Positions 8,998 to 19,600 of a DNA stretch of 64,000 nt are shown here, piece by piece (position 1 is the first letter of the stretch; the number at the start of each line of letters is the position of its first letter). A model generated the notes under the pieces. The model was not told the DNA's origin. It made no database searches and saw nothing but the letters and a program-made list of their open reading frames with translations. Position numbers and translations under genes: made by a program. The DNA comes from Clostridiales bacterium VE202-21 (lineage in GTDB: Bacteria > Bacillota > Clostridia > Lachnospirales > Lachnospiraceae), in contig BAIF02000109.1 of assembly GCA_000509105.1 (NCBI GenBank), positions 1-64,000 on the forward strand, given 5' to 3'.

Positions 8998-9011
8998 TAG
9001 GTGAGTGCTAA
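8985..9011. promoter_or_regulatory. CIRCE operator (HrcA binding site)
   Basis: TTAGCACTG (8985-8993), a nine-base spacer, and GAGTGCTAA (9003-9011) match the CIRCE consensus TTAGCACTC-N9-GAGTGCTAA with one mismatch. HrcA bound here would cover the -35 box of hsp20. Confidence 0.93.
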
Positions 9012-9293
9012 TTTTATAATTTCTTAATAATTTCCATCCCCACCTACTACAAAAAACAGATATAAGTCCGCAAGCTCTAGCCTTGCGGACGGATAGCGGC
9101 TGCGTATGAATCCGTTTAAGGATACAATATGCTTAGGATAAAGTAATGAAAAATATATGATCCCCCAAACGAATCAATACGCTGCCCCCGCTACGGAGCC
9201 TCCACCTTTGCCAAGCCACTCTTCCGATTGGATGCATCCAGCGAAATGAAGGAAGTCTGACGGAGATCCCTTCATTAAGCGCCCCTCCCAAAA
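9012..9293. repeat. Intergenic region with a family C repeat copy and a hairpin
   Basis: No gene is seen. GTCCGCAAG (9066-9074) pairs with CTTGCGGAC (9082-9090); on the minus strand this is followed within about ten bases by a T run and could terminate the ABC exporter operon. CCAAACGAATCAATACGCTGC (9165-9185) is identical to 30242-30262, and both copies continue with GCCTCCA and later GGATGCA, defining a degenerate element of about 75 bp (9165-9240). Confidence 0.6.
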
Positions 9294-9989
9294 TTAATCA
9301 ACGCACCTCACTCCGTCCCTTATTGTAATGATGCGGCCACTGCGTTCAGCCGCTTCCGCGGAATGCGTGACCATGATTATAGTCTGACCGGTATGTTTAT
9401 TAATGGAATGTAGTAATTCCATGATTTCAGCACCTGTTTTGCTGTCTAAATTCCCGGTAGGCTCGTCTGCAAACAGCATCTCGGGATTTCCAATAAGAGC
9501 CCGCGCAATTGCGACACGCTGCTGCTGCCCCCCGGATAACTCTCTGGGTGTGTGCTTTTTCCTTTCTGCCAGCCCGACAGTTTCAAGGATGTCATCCAGC
9601 CTGCTTCTGTAATCCTTTAGCTTTTTCCCGTCTAACAGCAGAGGAAGCATGACGTTTTCCTCTACATTTAAGTTGGGGATGAGATTATAAAACTGGAATA
9701 CAAATCCAATTTTACGGCGTCGTATGATACTCATTTTATGGTCGTCAAATTTTGAGATGTCTGTCCCGTTCATATATACGGACCCGCTGCTGGGAACATC
9801 CAAACCGCCCAGGATGTAGAGTAATGTGCTTTTTCCGGATCCGGAAGGACCCATAATAGAGACGAAATCCCCTTTTCTGACTTTTAGCGATATATTTTTT
9901 AGAATCCGTGTCGGTGTGCCGCCTATATTATTAAAGTCTTTGATAATATTTCTGCCTTCAATGGCTGTATCGTTGATCATTGCTTTCAT
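9294..9989 (-). CDS. ABC transporter ATP-binding protein (MacB/LolD type)
   Basis: This 231-residue ATPase has Walker A (GPSGSGKST), Q loop, signature LSGGQQQR, Walker B (LFADEP) and a H loop (VTHSAEAA). The arrangement is that of ATPases paired with FtsX-like permeases, which drive mechanotransmission or export rather than import. It lies 15 bases downstream of the 825-residue permease gene on the same strand and is surely its partner. A two-component system is encoded just upstream on the same strand and may control the operon. Confidence 0.93.
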   Translation of the reverse strand: MKAMINDTAIEGRNIIKDFNNIGGTPTRILKNISLKVRKGDFVSIMGPSGSGKSTLLYILGGLDVPSSGSVYMNGTDISKFDDHKMSIIRRRKIGFVFQFYNLIPNLNVEENVMLPLLLDGKKLKDYRSRLDDILETVGLAERKKHTPRELSGGQQQRVAIARALIGNPEMLFADEPTGNLDSKTGAEIMELLHSINKHTGQTIIMVTHSAEAAERSGRIITIRDGVRCVD

Positions 9990-10004
9990 CTGTCAGACCT
10001 CCAG

Positions 10005-12482
10005 TTATTCAAATTTGATTTCTTCTACTAATTTCATATTCCGGGTTTTTATAATCGGAACGACGGAACTGACCAAAGTTACGGCTATTCCCATTGCCCC
10101 GGCTGATAGAAAGGTTACAATGTCCAGTTCCGGCTGCATGGAAATCTTGGGGCCTGCTACTAGAAATATTGTTTTTATTTCCAGATAGGAGACCAGCACG
10201 GCGACAAAGGCCCCAATCATTCCGGCGGTGCAGCTCTCAATTACCATTATTTTTGTGTTTTGTTTGTTGCTTAATCCGACGGACTTATACATGGCAATGG
10301 TCCGGCGCCTTTGTATATAGTTGATCAGCAGATTATTAATATTACCGACTGCTGCCAGCAGCAGTATGAAGTAAGTCATACTCTGCATGGGCCTCAGAAA
10401 CGCGCCGACGGTGGTATGAGCGTCAGTATTGAATTCCTCGACGGTTCTGCTCCAGTTCTGTGTTTTGCCGAACAGACTGCGGATCTGAACCATGACCGCT
10501 TCCGGATCCGCTGCGGTATAAGCCAGAAAATGGAAGGTGGATGCGTGAAAATCGGAAATGGCAAAGCGGGAAGGGATAATGGCCTCCACATCGGTTGCTC
10601 TTGATTTAAAACTCCCGGCGACGATATAGGAATAGTCCCTGTCGCTGTCTGATAAGGTCAGATGATCTCCAACGGTGTAACCAGTACGGGTTATGCAGTC
10701 CTCACTTAATAAGATGGAGCGCTGCGTCTTAAAATCTTCCGAGGCCTGGTCTTCCATTTTGTGCTTGGTGTAGTTCAGATTGAACATGGAATTATACCAG
10801 TCTAAATGGTCGGTGGCCTCCAAACGTGTAAATGTGATGTCCCCGCTGCTTATTTGATTATTGAAAACATAAAGAGGCAGCACCTTATCGATTCCGTCCA
10901 TTTCTTGCACTGTTTCTACAAAAACTTCATCCATTTCCCCGTCGGCAAATCCCTCCAGTTCGGCGCCATTAAAGACATCGGTGATGTAAGTATTTACAAA
11001 CCCTCCCACTACCGTAATGGCAATCAAGGCTGATATGCTGATAAACAGCAGGGTGATGTTCTGCGTAAAATTCTTATTATTCTTCATATTTCTTGCGGCA
11101 AGCATACCCTCGTTTTTGAAGAGGACCGCGTATATTCTTTCCAGGATTCCTGAAAGCAGGTTCGTGACAAGCGGTATGACCAGAATTGCCGCTGCGATCA
11201 GCCCAAGCAGTGATAAACATCCGGCTATATACAGCAATGTTCCGGAAAACAGATAGGGGAGTACGGCTGAAATGACAAACAGAACAGCACCGGTCCCCAT
11301 AATAAAACGGCTGGAGGCTTTTTGTTCCTCCACAACCCCTAAGACGACTGCTTTTACAGGAAGCCGCCCGGCCCTTCGGACAGGAAACCATGCGCTGAGC
11401 AGCGTGACAATCACTGCTGCCGCAAAGGAAAGTAAGACTCCAGCCCAGGAAATCACGGGGGAGATTTCTATGCCCTGTGATAATGTGCCGCTCATTCCCC
11501 GCAGGATCATTCTTAAAACCAGGATTCCGAGTGGTATGCCTGCAAGGCCTCCCACACAGCCATAGAAAAGACTTTCTAGGAGTAAAATTCCGGTGACCAT
11601 CTTTTGCGTTGCCCCAATACTGCGAAAGGTGCCGATGACGGGCAGGCGATCCAGAGTGATGACTTTATAACTGCTGTAAATAATGAAGACACTCATGGTC
11701 AGGGAGAAAAAGCTGATCAGGAAAAAGGGCATTGTCTTTTGTCGGGCACCGTCCGCTATAGCTGCCTCGTCAACGATCTGTGTAACGATAAATATACTGT
11801 CTGATAATTCGCCCAAGAGCGAAGCCGCCAGTGATTCTGCCGAAATACCGTCTGCAGGCTCGATCAGGATTTCGCTGTAACCCGGGCTGCCAGTGATTTC
11901 CGCCAAGGTATCCAAGGGAAGAAGGGCGGTTGCACCTCTGGTCTGACGCAGAAAAACGGTATCATACTTTGCAATTGCCGCAACCTCAAATCCGACAGAA
12001 GCGCCGTTTATCTGCAGCATTATCCGATCCCCCTTTTTGATGCCATACTTTTGCGTAAACCGATCCGGTAAGATCACCTGATAGCCGGAGAAATTTTCGA
12101 TTTCACCGCCGCCGCTCAGCTGGGGTTTATTTATCTGATTCAATAAAGAAAGGTCGGACGCGATCAGGTCAATGGATTCATAATAGCCGTTTTCATGATA
12201 TAAAGCGTCTTCCTTCAGGAGTCCGGCTTTCGCCTTGATACCCGGCAGATCCGGTATGTCCTCTAACTGCAGGCCAGTTGTTTCAGACCTGGAAGTAACG
12301 GAGACGGACGCCGTACCTGACATACCGCGAGCCATTTTTCTCTGTGCGTTTTCGTAGGATTCCCCGATCGAAAAGGAAACGAATAAGAGGACTGTCGAGA
12401 GAATAATTGACAAGAGCATGACAGCCGTTCTTACCTTTCTTTCCTTCACATTCGTTAGAATGTATTTAAAAATAATTTTCAC
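10005..12482 (-). CDS. FtsX-like ABC transporter permease
   Basis: This 825-residue membrane protein has an N-terminal helix, a large extracytoplasmic MacB-like domain (about 45-240), a first FtsX permease block (about 255-385), extra helices around 395-450, a second extracytoplasmic region and a second FtsX block at the C-terminus (about 695-815). This duplicated FtsX plan is typical of exporters in Gram-positive bacteria that move or sense antimicrobial peptides or lipids. The predicted start is a GTG at 12482. The ATPase is encoded 15 bases downstream. The substrate is not evident. Confidence 0.9.
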   Translation of the reverse strand: MKIIFKYILTNVKERKVRTAVMLLSIILSTVLLFVSFSIGESYENAQRKMARGMSGTASVSVTSRSETTGLQLEDIPDLPGIKAKAGLLKEDALYHENGYYESIDLIASDLSLLNQINKPQLSGGGEIENFSGYQVILPDRFTQKYGIKKGDRIMLQINGASVGFEVAAIAKYDTVFLRQTRGATALLPLDTLAEITGSPGYSEILIEPADGISAESLAASLLGELSDSIFIVTQIVDEAAIADGARQKTMPFFLISFFSLTMSVFIIYSSYKVITLDRLPVIGTFRSIGATQKMVTGILLLESLFYGCVGGLAGIPLGILVLRMILRGMSGTLSQGIEISPVISWAGVLLSFAAAVIVTLLSAWFPVRRAGRLPVKAVVLGVVEEQKASSRFIMGTGAVLFVISAVLPYLFSGTLLYIAGCLSLLGLIAAAILVIPLVTNLLSGILERIYAVLFKNEGMLAARNMKNNKNFTQNITLLFISISALIAITVVGGFVNTYITDVFNGAELEGFADGEMDEVFVETVQEMDGIDKVLPLYVFNNQISSGDITFTRLEATDHLDWYNSMFNLNYTKHKMEDQASEDFKTQRSILLSEDCITRTGYTVGDHLTLSDSDRDYSYIVAGSFKSRATDVEAIIPSRFAISDFHASTFHFLAYTAADPEAVMVQIRSLFGKTQNWSRTVEEFNTDAHTTVGAFLRPMQSMTYFILLLAAVGNINNLLINYIQRRRTIAMYKSVGLSNKQNTKIMVIESCTAGMIGAFVAVLVSYLEIKTIFLVAGPKISMQPELDIVTFLSAGAMGIAVTLVSSVVPIIKTRNMKLVEEIKFE

Positions 12483-12521
12483 ATTTACACCTGCTTTCTT
12501 TAGACTACTGTTTTACCAATA

Positions 12522-12610
12522 ACAAAGTGGTCATCCCACCTCAGCTCCCCACCCCCCTCGCTCATGAGGGTGATATGATATAGGAAATTCCAGAGTAATT
12601 TCCTATATTA
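12522..12610 (-). repeat. Interspersed repeat family A, copy 3 (internally deleted, inverted)
   Basis: Read on the minus strand this matches both ends of the elements at 46051 and 56731 but lacks about 70 bases of the middle. Its right-hand part (12522-12569) corresponds to the CATGAG...CCCACTTTG end, and it joins directly to the GATATAGGAAATTCC terminal hairpin (about 12573-12608). It lies between the two-component operon terminator and the ABC permease start. Confidence 0.75.
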
Positions 12611-12657
12611 GAAAAAGGCTGACAGCTATTATAAATCTATAATAGACTATCAACCTT
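12611..12657 (-). terminator. Terminator of the two-component operon
   Basis: On the minus strand AAGGTTGATAG pairs imperfectly with CTGTCAGCCTT around a TATTATA/TATAATA stem, followed by TTTTTC. It lies 40 bases after the histidine kinase stop codon. Confidence 0.75.
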
Positions 12658-12697
12658 AATCTGATTTTCACACAACCTTAAATAACCTTAATTTATT

Positions 12698-14107
12698 TCA
12701 CACCATTGTGGGAAATTCTATTTTAAAAGATGTTCCGGCATGGATTTCACTGTCTGCACAGATCCTGCCGCCCTGGGTCTCTACTATACTTTTGGCGATG
12801 GCAAGCCCCAGCCCCGTCCCCTCCGTTTTCTGTCCGGAGCTGGCGCCTCTGTAGTAGCGCTGAAACAGCATGGACAGTTCGGAAGGATTCATGCCAGGCC
12901 CATTGTCGCTTACAACGATTGTGAGTATCCTGTCCGGTGTCGTGATCTCCAAATCAACTTCAGTATCCCTGTTTCCGTGGGTAAAGGAATTTAGGATGAG
13001 GTTCTGGAAAGCCCTTGCCATCAGCTTCTCATCAAACAAAAAATAGATAGGTTCTTGATCTGATTCAAAATGTATAACACGGTTTTCGTATGCGGGATTA
13101 TTCAATATATCAATGACCAGCTCTTTCATAAAACGCACGAAATCCTGTCTTCTGCTCTGAACCGGCAGCATTCCGCTTTCTAATTGATAAGTCAGCTTCA
13201 GATCCTCGATGAGCCGTTCGATGGAAGAGACATTTTTTAAAATGACTCCAGAGTACTTATGAAGCTGCGGGCCTGTAACAGAGCCGTTTTCAAATAGAAT
13301 CTCCGCATAACCTTTAATCGGGGAGAGCGGTGTTTTTAAATCGTGTGTGATATTGGCAATCCATTCTTCACGCATCGATTCCGTCTGTTCTTTTAAGCTG
13401 TCGGTGTCCCGGATATCCTGGTCAAGCTGATTCAGGCTTTCATATACGTCTCCAAACGAGCCTTTGACTATGAGAGGGGTATAATCACGTTTTGATATAG
13501 AACGAACGCATTCAGAAATGTGGTTCATTTTATTTGTGATCCAGAATCCATATATAAGGCTTCCGGCAAGGAGGATCATGATAAGCACTCCTGTGCCCAA
13601 TGCAAAGATTGTTTTACCGGTAGTGAACCTGTCGCCGTTCAGAAACATGGTGACTTTTGTTATATTTACAGGAAAATACACGATGTAAGAAAACTCTTTG
13701 TCCTTATCATTCAGATTTCCGATAAACGCAGTGGTACCGAAAAACTCCCCTGTCCGGTAAAGCTGCAGTAGCTCCGCATCAGAATAGGAAGTCTTTGCAT
13801 CCGCAGGTCTATGATAACTGGCGATTTCCCCGCCCCTGCCGTCTAAAAGCTGGATACCCGCCTGATTTGCACGGAGCAGTTCGATTCCGATCTGTTTTAT
13901 CTGCGGTTTGCCATCTATAAAAGTAATCTGTCTGCCAAAATCCTCTGTGAATGCCTTGGGATAATCGCTTCGTTGTACAGAACCATCGGGAAACTTTACG
14001 GTGATAACCGAGAAAAAAAACAGGGCAGAGAAAATAAGGGCGCCGAGAAGCGCCAGAAAAAAGATAAGGTATATATGAAAAGCAGTGCGGTAACCAGATT
14101 TTCTCAT
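12698..14107 (-). CDS. Sensor histidine kinase (HAMP-type, two transmembrane)
   Basis: This 469-residue kinase has a transmembrane helix at about 8-33, an extracellular domain, a second helix at about 165-190, a linker, the HisKA phosphoacceptor motif ITHDLKTPLSPI and a HATPase domain with the N box (NLILNSFTHG), DNGPGMN and GTGLGLAIAKS. It begins immediately after the response regulator stop (14108), so the two are coupled. The signal is unknown. The position upstream of an FtsX-type exporter on the same strand suggests, but does not prove, that the exporter is a target or a sensing partner. Confidence 0.93.
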   Translation of the reverse strand: MRKSGYRTAFHIYLIFFLALLGALIFSALFFFSVITVKFPDGSVQRSDYPKAFTEDFGRQITFIDGKPQIKQIGIELLRANQAGIQLLDGRGGEIASYHRPADAKTSYSDAELLQLYRTGEFFGTTAFIGNLNDKDKEFSYIVYFPVNITKVTMFLNGDRFTTGKTIFALGTGVLIMILLAGSLIYGFWITNKMNHISECVRSISKRDYTPLIVKGSFGDVYESLNQLDQDIRDTDSLKEQTESMREEWIANITHDLKTPLSPIKGYAEILFENGSVTGPQLHKYSGVILKNVSSIERLIEDLKLTYQLESGMLPVQSRRQDFVRFMKELVIDILNNPAYENRVIHFESDQEPIYFLFDEKLMARAFQNLILNSFTHGNRDTEVDLEITTPDRILTIVVSDNGPGMNPSELSMLFQRYYRGASSGQKTEGTGLGLAIAKSIVETQGGRICADSEIHAGTSFKIEFPTMV

Positions 14108-14812
14108 TTAATCCACCCTTTTCTTCAGCTTATAACCCAGCCCTTTTATTGTTACAAGCTGCCTGGGGCTGGATGGAATATCCTCTATTTTCTCTCTGAT
14201 ATGGCGGATATGCACCATGATTGTATTATCACAGATACTGCTGTATTCCCCCCACACATGCTCGTAGAGGCGTTCTTTGCTTAAGATTTTATCTGCATTT
14301 TCTATCAGATAGGCAAGGAGCAGAAATTCACGGCCCGTAAGGCTTAACTCTTTTCCGGATTTTAGAATGCGGCAGCTTTCCTTGTCCAGGAGAAGGCGGC
14401 CCGCAGCAACTGTTTCCGTCTCAGGGGTATGGATGGAGGACTGATATTGCTGGCGGCGGAGCTGTGCCTTGATCCGGAATACGACTTCCCTGGGGCTGAA
14501 TGGCTTGGTGATATAGTCATCTCCGCCGCTGGACAGTCCCAGGATCTTGTTGACATCATCGTTTTTGGAAGAAAGAAATAGAATTGAACAAAAAGAGAAA
14601 CCGCGTATTTTCTTACATACCTCGATTCCATCCAGGTCCGGAAGCATAATATCCAGAACGATTACATCCGGTTCGAAGGATTTGCAGAACTCCACGGCGT
14701 CTTCCCCGGTATATGCCTTTTCAATATTTTGAAAGCCATCCTGACGCAGCACTTCCTCGATCAGGTCGACAATATCCTTTTCATCATCTACTAATAATAT
14801 TTTATGATTCAT
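14108..14812 (-). CDS. OmpR/PhoB-family response regulator
   Basis: This 234-residue protein has a receiver domain with D9/D10, phosphoacceptor D53 (VIVLDIMLPD), S/T and K (YITKPF) positions, and a C-terminal winged helix (about 130-232) ending GLGYKLKKRVD. It is followed directly by its sensor kinase gene. It is predicted to regulate transcription in answer to an envelope signal. The start at 14812 is preceded on the minus strand by an AGAAGGAAAA ribosome binding site. Confidence 0.93.
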   Translation of the reverse strand: MNHKILLVDDEKDIVDLIEEVLRQDGFQNIEKAYTGEDAVEFCKSFEPDVIVLDIMLPDLDGIEVCKKIRGFSFCSILFLSSKNDDVNKILGLSSGGDDYITKPFSPREVVFRIKAQLRRQQYQSSIHTPETETVAAGRLLLDKESCRILKSGKELSLTGREFLLLAYLIENADKILSKERLYEHVWGEYSSICDNTIMVHIRHIREKIEDIPSSPRQLVTIKGLGYKLKKRVD

Positions 14813-14825
14813 CGGCTTTTCCTTC

Positions 14826-15698
14826 TTAAAAATAATTTAAAAATTCTTCCGCGGCCCTGGTGAGCGGCATCTGTTCGTTATAAGCGATGACTAATTCTCT
14901 TTCGGGCAGTTCCTCTTTGGTCTCCACAACAAATATGTCTTTCTGCCCGCCCGTCATGCAGTAGTCGGGGATAAAGGCAATGCCCAGTCCGATGCGGGCG
15001 AGGTCGATGAGCAGGTCGTTGCTTGTCAGCTCGATCTCCGGAACCAGATCCAGCTGGTGCTGTTGGAATAACCGATGGAGAAATTCACTCGTTGTGCTGT
15101 GCCTGTCCAGCATAAGGATCGGATACTGGGAAAGCTGTTTATAGGTTAGCTTCTTCCCTTTCAGTTCATGAAATGACTCGTTCGCGATAAATACATCCCG
15201 GAATGTTTTGATTTTCTTAATCGAGGAGACGTTGCTCAGATAATTGTTGGGGTAGTTGACAACAATTAGGTCAACCTGGCCGGATTCCAGCATTTCCACA
15301 CATTTGATGGAGGTCTGGTTGTTTACTTTGATGTGTGCGCTGGGGAATGCTTTGTGAAATTTTTCAAGATATGGAACCAGGAAATAGCGGCAGATCGTGT
15401 CGCTGGCCCCTATGCGGATCTGCCCTCCCGTGGAAGCGGCATCCAGCAGCTGTGCTTCTCCCCGCTGAATCAGATGCATGGCCGGTTCGATATGACGAAG
15501 CAGAATCTCTCCTTCCGGGGTTAAAAGAACCCGTTTAGTACTGCGGATAAACAGAGTCTGGTCCAGCTTGCGTTCCAGGGTTTTGATGGACTGGCTGACC
15601 GCTGACTGTGAGATAAAAAGCTGTTTTGACGCCTCCGAAAAACTGAGGGTGGATGCAACATGAAAAAATACTTTGTACAGTTCATAATTGATATCCAT
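14826..15698 (-). CDS. LysR-family transcriptional regulator
   Basis: This 290-residue protein has an N-terminal winged helix-turn-helix (LSFSEASKQLFISQSAVSQSIKTLE, about 18-42) and a periplasmic-binding-like effector domain from about residue 90. LysR proteins usually control a divergent gene. Here the divergent gene at 15829 encodes a DUF1461 membrane protein, with 130 bases between the starts, the normal place for a shared operator. The effector is not predictable. The start has the GGAGGTC ribosome binding site. Confidence 0.93.
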   Translation of the reverse strand: MDINYELYKVFFHVASTLSFSEASKQLFISQSAVSQSIKTLERKLDQTLFIRSTKRVLLTPEGEILLRHIEPAMHLIQRGEAQLLDAASTGGQIRIGASDTICRYFLVPYLEKFHKAFPSAHIKVNNQTSIKCVEMLESGQVDLIVVNYPNNYLSNVSSIKKIKTFRDVFIANESFHELKGKKLTYKQLSQYPILMLDRHSTTSEFLHRLFQQHQLDLVPEIELTSNDLLIDLARIGLGIAFIPDYCMTGGQKDIFVVETKEELPERELVIAYNEQMPLTRAAEEFLNYF

Positions 15699-15828
15699 TA
15701 TTAGACCTCCTAATAAGTATTGCTTGTATTATAAGCCAAATTGAGATGAATTACAATCGGTATTATGATAAAATAAATACGTTGGATAGTATAAAATCTG
15801 TACTTATTGAATGATAGGAGATGGCAGG

Positions 15829-16524
15829 ATGAAAAAAGTACATTGGGTATTGGGCGTTATACTGTCGCTGGCTGTGATTTTGATCCTTCTGATCACGAGC
15901 TTTCAAGCGGCGATGTATGCGGATTTTGGTTTTTATGAAAAAGAGTATGAGAAATACGACGTGCTCCCTGATCTGGACATGAAGATGGAGGATGTGATGT
16001 ATGTGACCCATGAGATGATGGATTATCTGAAGGGGGATCGGGAGAATCTGGAGGTGATCACTACAGTGGATGGGAAGGAACAGGATTTCTTTAATGAACA
16101 GGACAAGCTGCATATGGCGGATGTGCAGGGACTTTTCATTGGAGGACTGCGCCTCAGGACTTGGGCTGCTGCAGTATTGCTGATCTGCCTCGTAGTTTTG
16201 ATTGCGGCAAAGGCAAGCTGGAAATATCTGATTCCCAGAGCTTTTCAGATCGCATTGGGGCTAACGGCGGCGGGAACGGCTCTTTTGGCGTATTTGTTTT
16301 CGAGGGATTTTTCGGCTGCCTTCACAAAATTTCATGAGATTTTCTTTACAAATGACCTGTGGCTGTTTGATCCGGCGGAGGATTATATGATCAGAATGCT
16401 CCCGGAAGGACTGTTTTCTGATATGGTTATTAGAATTGGGGTTCTCTTTATAGCGGGGCTTGCAGTACTGCTGATCATCAGCATAATATGGAGAAAAAAG
16501 TCAAAGATTAACTGTACTAATTAA
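15829..16524 (+). CDS. TIGR01906/DUF1461 integral membrane protein
   Basis: This 231-residue protein has an N-terminal transmembrane helix, a middle extracytoplasmic region with the family motif VTHEMMDYLKG and further helices at about 105-125, 132-152 and 200-222. This matches the TIGR01906 family of Gram-positive membrane proteins with unknown function. I choose the ATG at 15829 rather than 15811 because AGGAG at 15816-15820 is well placed for it. It is divergent from the LysR regulator and may be its target. Confidence 0.82.
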   Translation: MKKVHWVLGVILSLAVILILLITSFQAAMYADFGFYEKEYEKYDVLPDLDMKMEDVMYVTHEMMDYLKGDRENLEVITTVDGKEQDFFNEQDKLHMADVQGLFIGGLRLRTWAAAVLLICLVVLIAAKASWKYLIPRAFQIALGLTAAGTALLAYLFSRDFSAAFTKFHEIFFTNDLWLFDPAEDYMIRMLPEGLFSDMVIRIGVLFIAGLAVLLIISIIWRKKSKINCTN

Positions 16525-16623
16525 TAAGTTTAATTATATTAATTGTACTAATGAGAAAAAATGTGATAGGATAGAAAAGAGCGCAGTGAACTGCGGCAGA
16601 ATAAAATGCAAAGGAGATCGTTT

Positions 16624-19600
16624 ATGAGTAATGTAAGACGTGTTTATGTGGAGAAAAAACCGGAATTTGCTGTTTCAGCTAAGGAACTGCGGCATGAGAT
16701 TAAACACTATCTGGGAATTCAGACGGTGACAGATGTACGCGTCCTGATCCGCTATGATGTGGAGAATCTTTCCGATACCACTTTTGAAAAAGCATGCAGT
16801 GGGATATTTGCAGAGCCTCCTGTTGATACACTTTATAAGGAAAGTTTTCCGCTGAAAGAGGAGAGCCATGTGTTTTCAGTAGAATATCTCCCGGGACAGT
16901 TTGACCAGAGGGCAGATTCAGCAGAACAGTGCGTGCAGTTTATTAAGGAAGATGAAAAGCCGATCATCCGCACTGCGACTACTTATGTAATAGAAGGAAC
17001 AGTAACAGAAGAAGAGTTTGGTGCGATTAAGAACCACTGCATCAACCCAGTGGATTCCAGGGAAACCGGAATGGAAAAACCGGAGACTCTGGTCACGGTA
17101 TTTGAGGAACCGGAGGATGTAAAAGTATTTGACGGCTTCCAGAATATGCCCCAGGAGGAGTTGAAGAAGCTTTATGATTCTCTGGGACTGGCAATGACGT
17201 TTAAAGATTTCCTGCATATCCAGAAGTACTACAGCGGGGAAGAGCACAGAGACCCGACGATGACGGAGATCCGCGTGCTTGACACCTACTGGTCAGATCA
17301 CTGCCGCCATACAACATTCTCCACGGAATTAAAGGAGATTACATTTGGCGAGGGGGATTATAAAGAACCCATCGTAAATACTTACAAACAATATCTGAAA
17401 GACCACAGCGAGATCTTTGCCGGCAGAGAGGACAAGTTTGTCTGCCTGATGGATCTGGCACTTATGGCGATGAGAAAGCTGAAAAAAGAAGGGAATCTCC
17501 AGGATCAGGAGGAGTCTGAGGAGATCAATGCCTGCAGTATTGTAGTGCCGATCAAGGTAGACGGCGTGGAAGAGGAGTGGCTGATTAATTTTAAAAATGA
17601 GACACACAACCATCCAACTGAGATTGAGCCTTTTGGTGGGGCTGCAACCTGTCTGGGCGGCGCGATCCGCGATCCTCTGTCAGGCAGGACCTATGTATAC
17701 CAGGCCATGCGTGTGACCGGAGCCGCGGATCCTACCGTGTCTGTAAAGGATACCTTAAAAGGAAAGCTTCCGCAGAAGAAATTGGTACGGGGAGCCGCTG
17801 CGGGCTACAGTTCCTACGGAAACCAGATCGGACTTGCAACCGGAGCGGTCAAGGAGATCTATCACCCGGACTATGTGGCAAAACGTATGGAGATCGGCGC
17901 AGTACTCGGCGCTGCTCCCAGACGTGCAGTCATCAGAGAGACTTCCGATCCGGGAGATATCATCATTCTCCTTGGCGGACGAACAGGGCGTGACGGATGC
18001 GGCGGAGCGACTGGTTCTTCCAAGGTCCACACGGAAGAGTCTATCGAGACCTGCGGCGCAGAGGTGCAGAAGGGAAATCCGCCGACAGAGCGTAAGATCC
18101 AGCGTTTATTCAGAAGAGAAGAAGTCAGCGCCCTGATTAAAAAATGCAATGATTTTGGTGCAGGAGGTGTCTCAGTTGCCATCGGAGAGCTTGCGGACGG
18201 GCTCCGTGTAGATCTGGACAAGGTACCGAAGAAATATGCCGGTCTTGACGGGACAGAGATCGCGATCTCAGAGTCTCAGGAGAGAATGGCTGTTGTTGTC
18301 GATCCGAAAGATGTAAAACAGTTTCTGGATTATGCAAAGGAAGAGAATCTGGAGGCTGTTGAAGTGGCAGTAGTTACAGAGTCCCCGAGACTGGTGCTTT
18401 TATGGCGCGGAAAAGAGATCGTTAATATTTCCCGTGCATTCCTGGATACGAACGGTGCCCATCAGGAGACATCCGTTGAGGTGGAGATTCCAAATAAAGA
18501 AGATACAATTTTTGTAAAGGAAGCCGTGCAGGATGTAAAAGGAAAATGGCTGGCCATGCTGAGCGATCTGAATGTATGCTCCCAGAAGGGGCTTGTGGAG
18601 ATGTTCGACGGATCAATCGGCGCCGGCTCCGTATTCATGCCGCATGGCGGAAAGTACCAGATGACAGAGACGCAGGCTATGGTTGCTAAGGTGCCGGTGC
18701 AAAATGGCAGCACGGACAGCGTTTCTATGATGAGCTATGGCTTTGACCCGTATCTTTCCAGCTGGAGTCCGTATCACGGTGCAGTATATGCTGTCGTAGA
18801 ATCTGTGGCTAAGATCGTGGCGGCCGGCGGTGATTACAGGAAGATCCGCTTTACGTTCCAGGAATATTTCCGCAGAATGACAGAAGATCCGAAGAGATGG
18901 AGCCAGCCTTTTGCGGCTCTGCTTGGGGCTTATGACGCACAGCTGGGATTCGGCCTGCCCTCAATTGGCGGTAAGGACAGTATGTCGGGAACATTCCAGG
19001 ATATTGATGTGCCCCCGACTCTGGTTTCTTTTGCTGTCGATATGGCAACGGAGAAGGATATCATTACCCCGGAACTGAAAAAGGCGGGAAATAAGCTGGT
19101 ATGGATGAGAATCGAGAAGGATGGATATGATCTCCCTGTTTACGGCCAGCTGATGGATCAGTACGGAAAGTTTGAGAGCGATATACACAATGGCAAAATT
19201 GTATCCGCATATGCTCTGGACCGGCACGGTGTGATGGCTGCAGTCAGTAAAATGGCGTTCGGAAACGGGCTTGGGTTGAAGATAGAACACAGCTTGGATG
19301 CCGGAGAACTGTTTGCGCCAGCATTTGGAGATCTGGTTGCGGAAGTGCCTGCTGATCAGGTGGGAGAACTGGCAATCAGCTATACTGTCATCGGTGAAGT
19401 GACAGACGACGGCATATTCAGCTATGGAAACACGGAGATCACTCTGTGCGAGGCGAAGACAGCCTGGACAGAGACTCTGGAGAAAGTATTTGCCACAAGA
19501 TCTTCTGCAGACAGCAAAGAAGTATTGGAAGACAATTTATATGATACAAAGGATATCCATATCTGCAGCCATAAGATCGGGCAGCCGACCGTATTCATCC

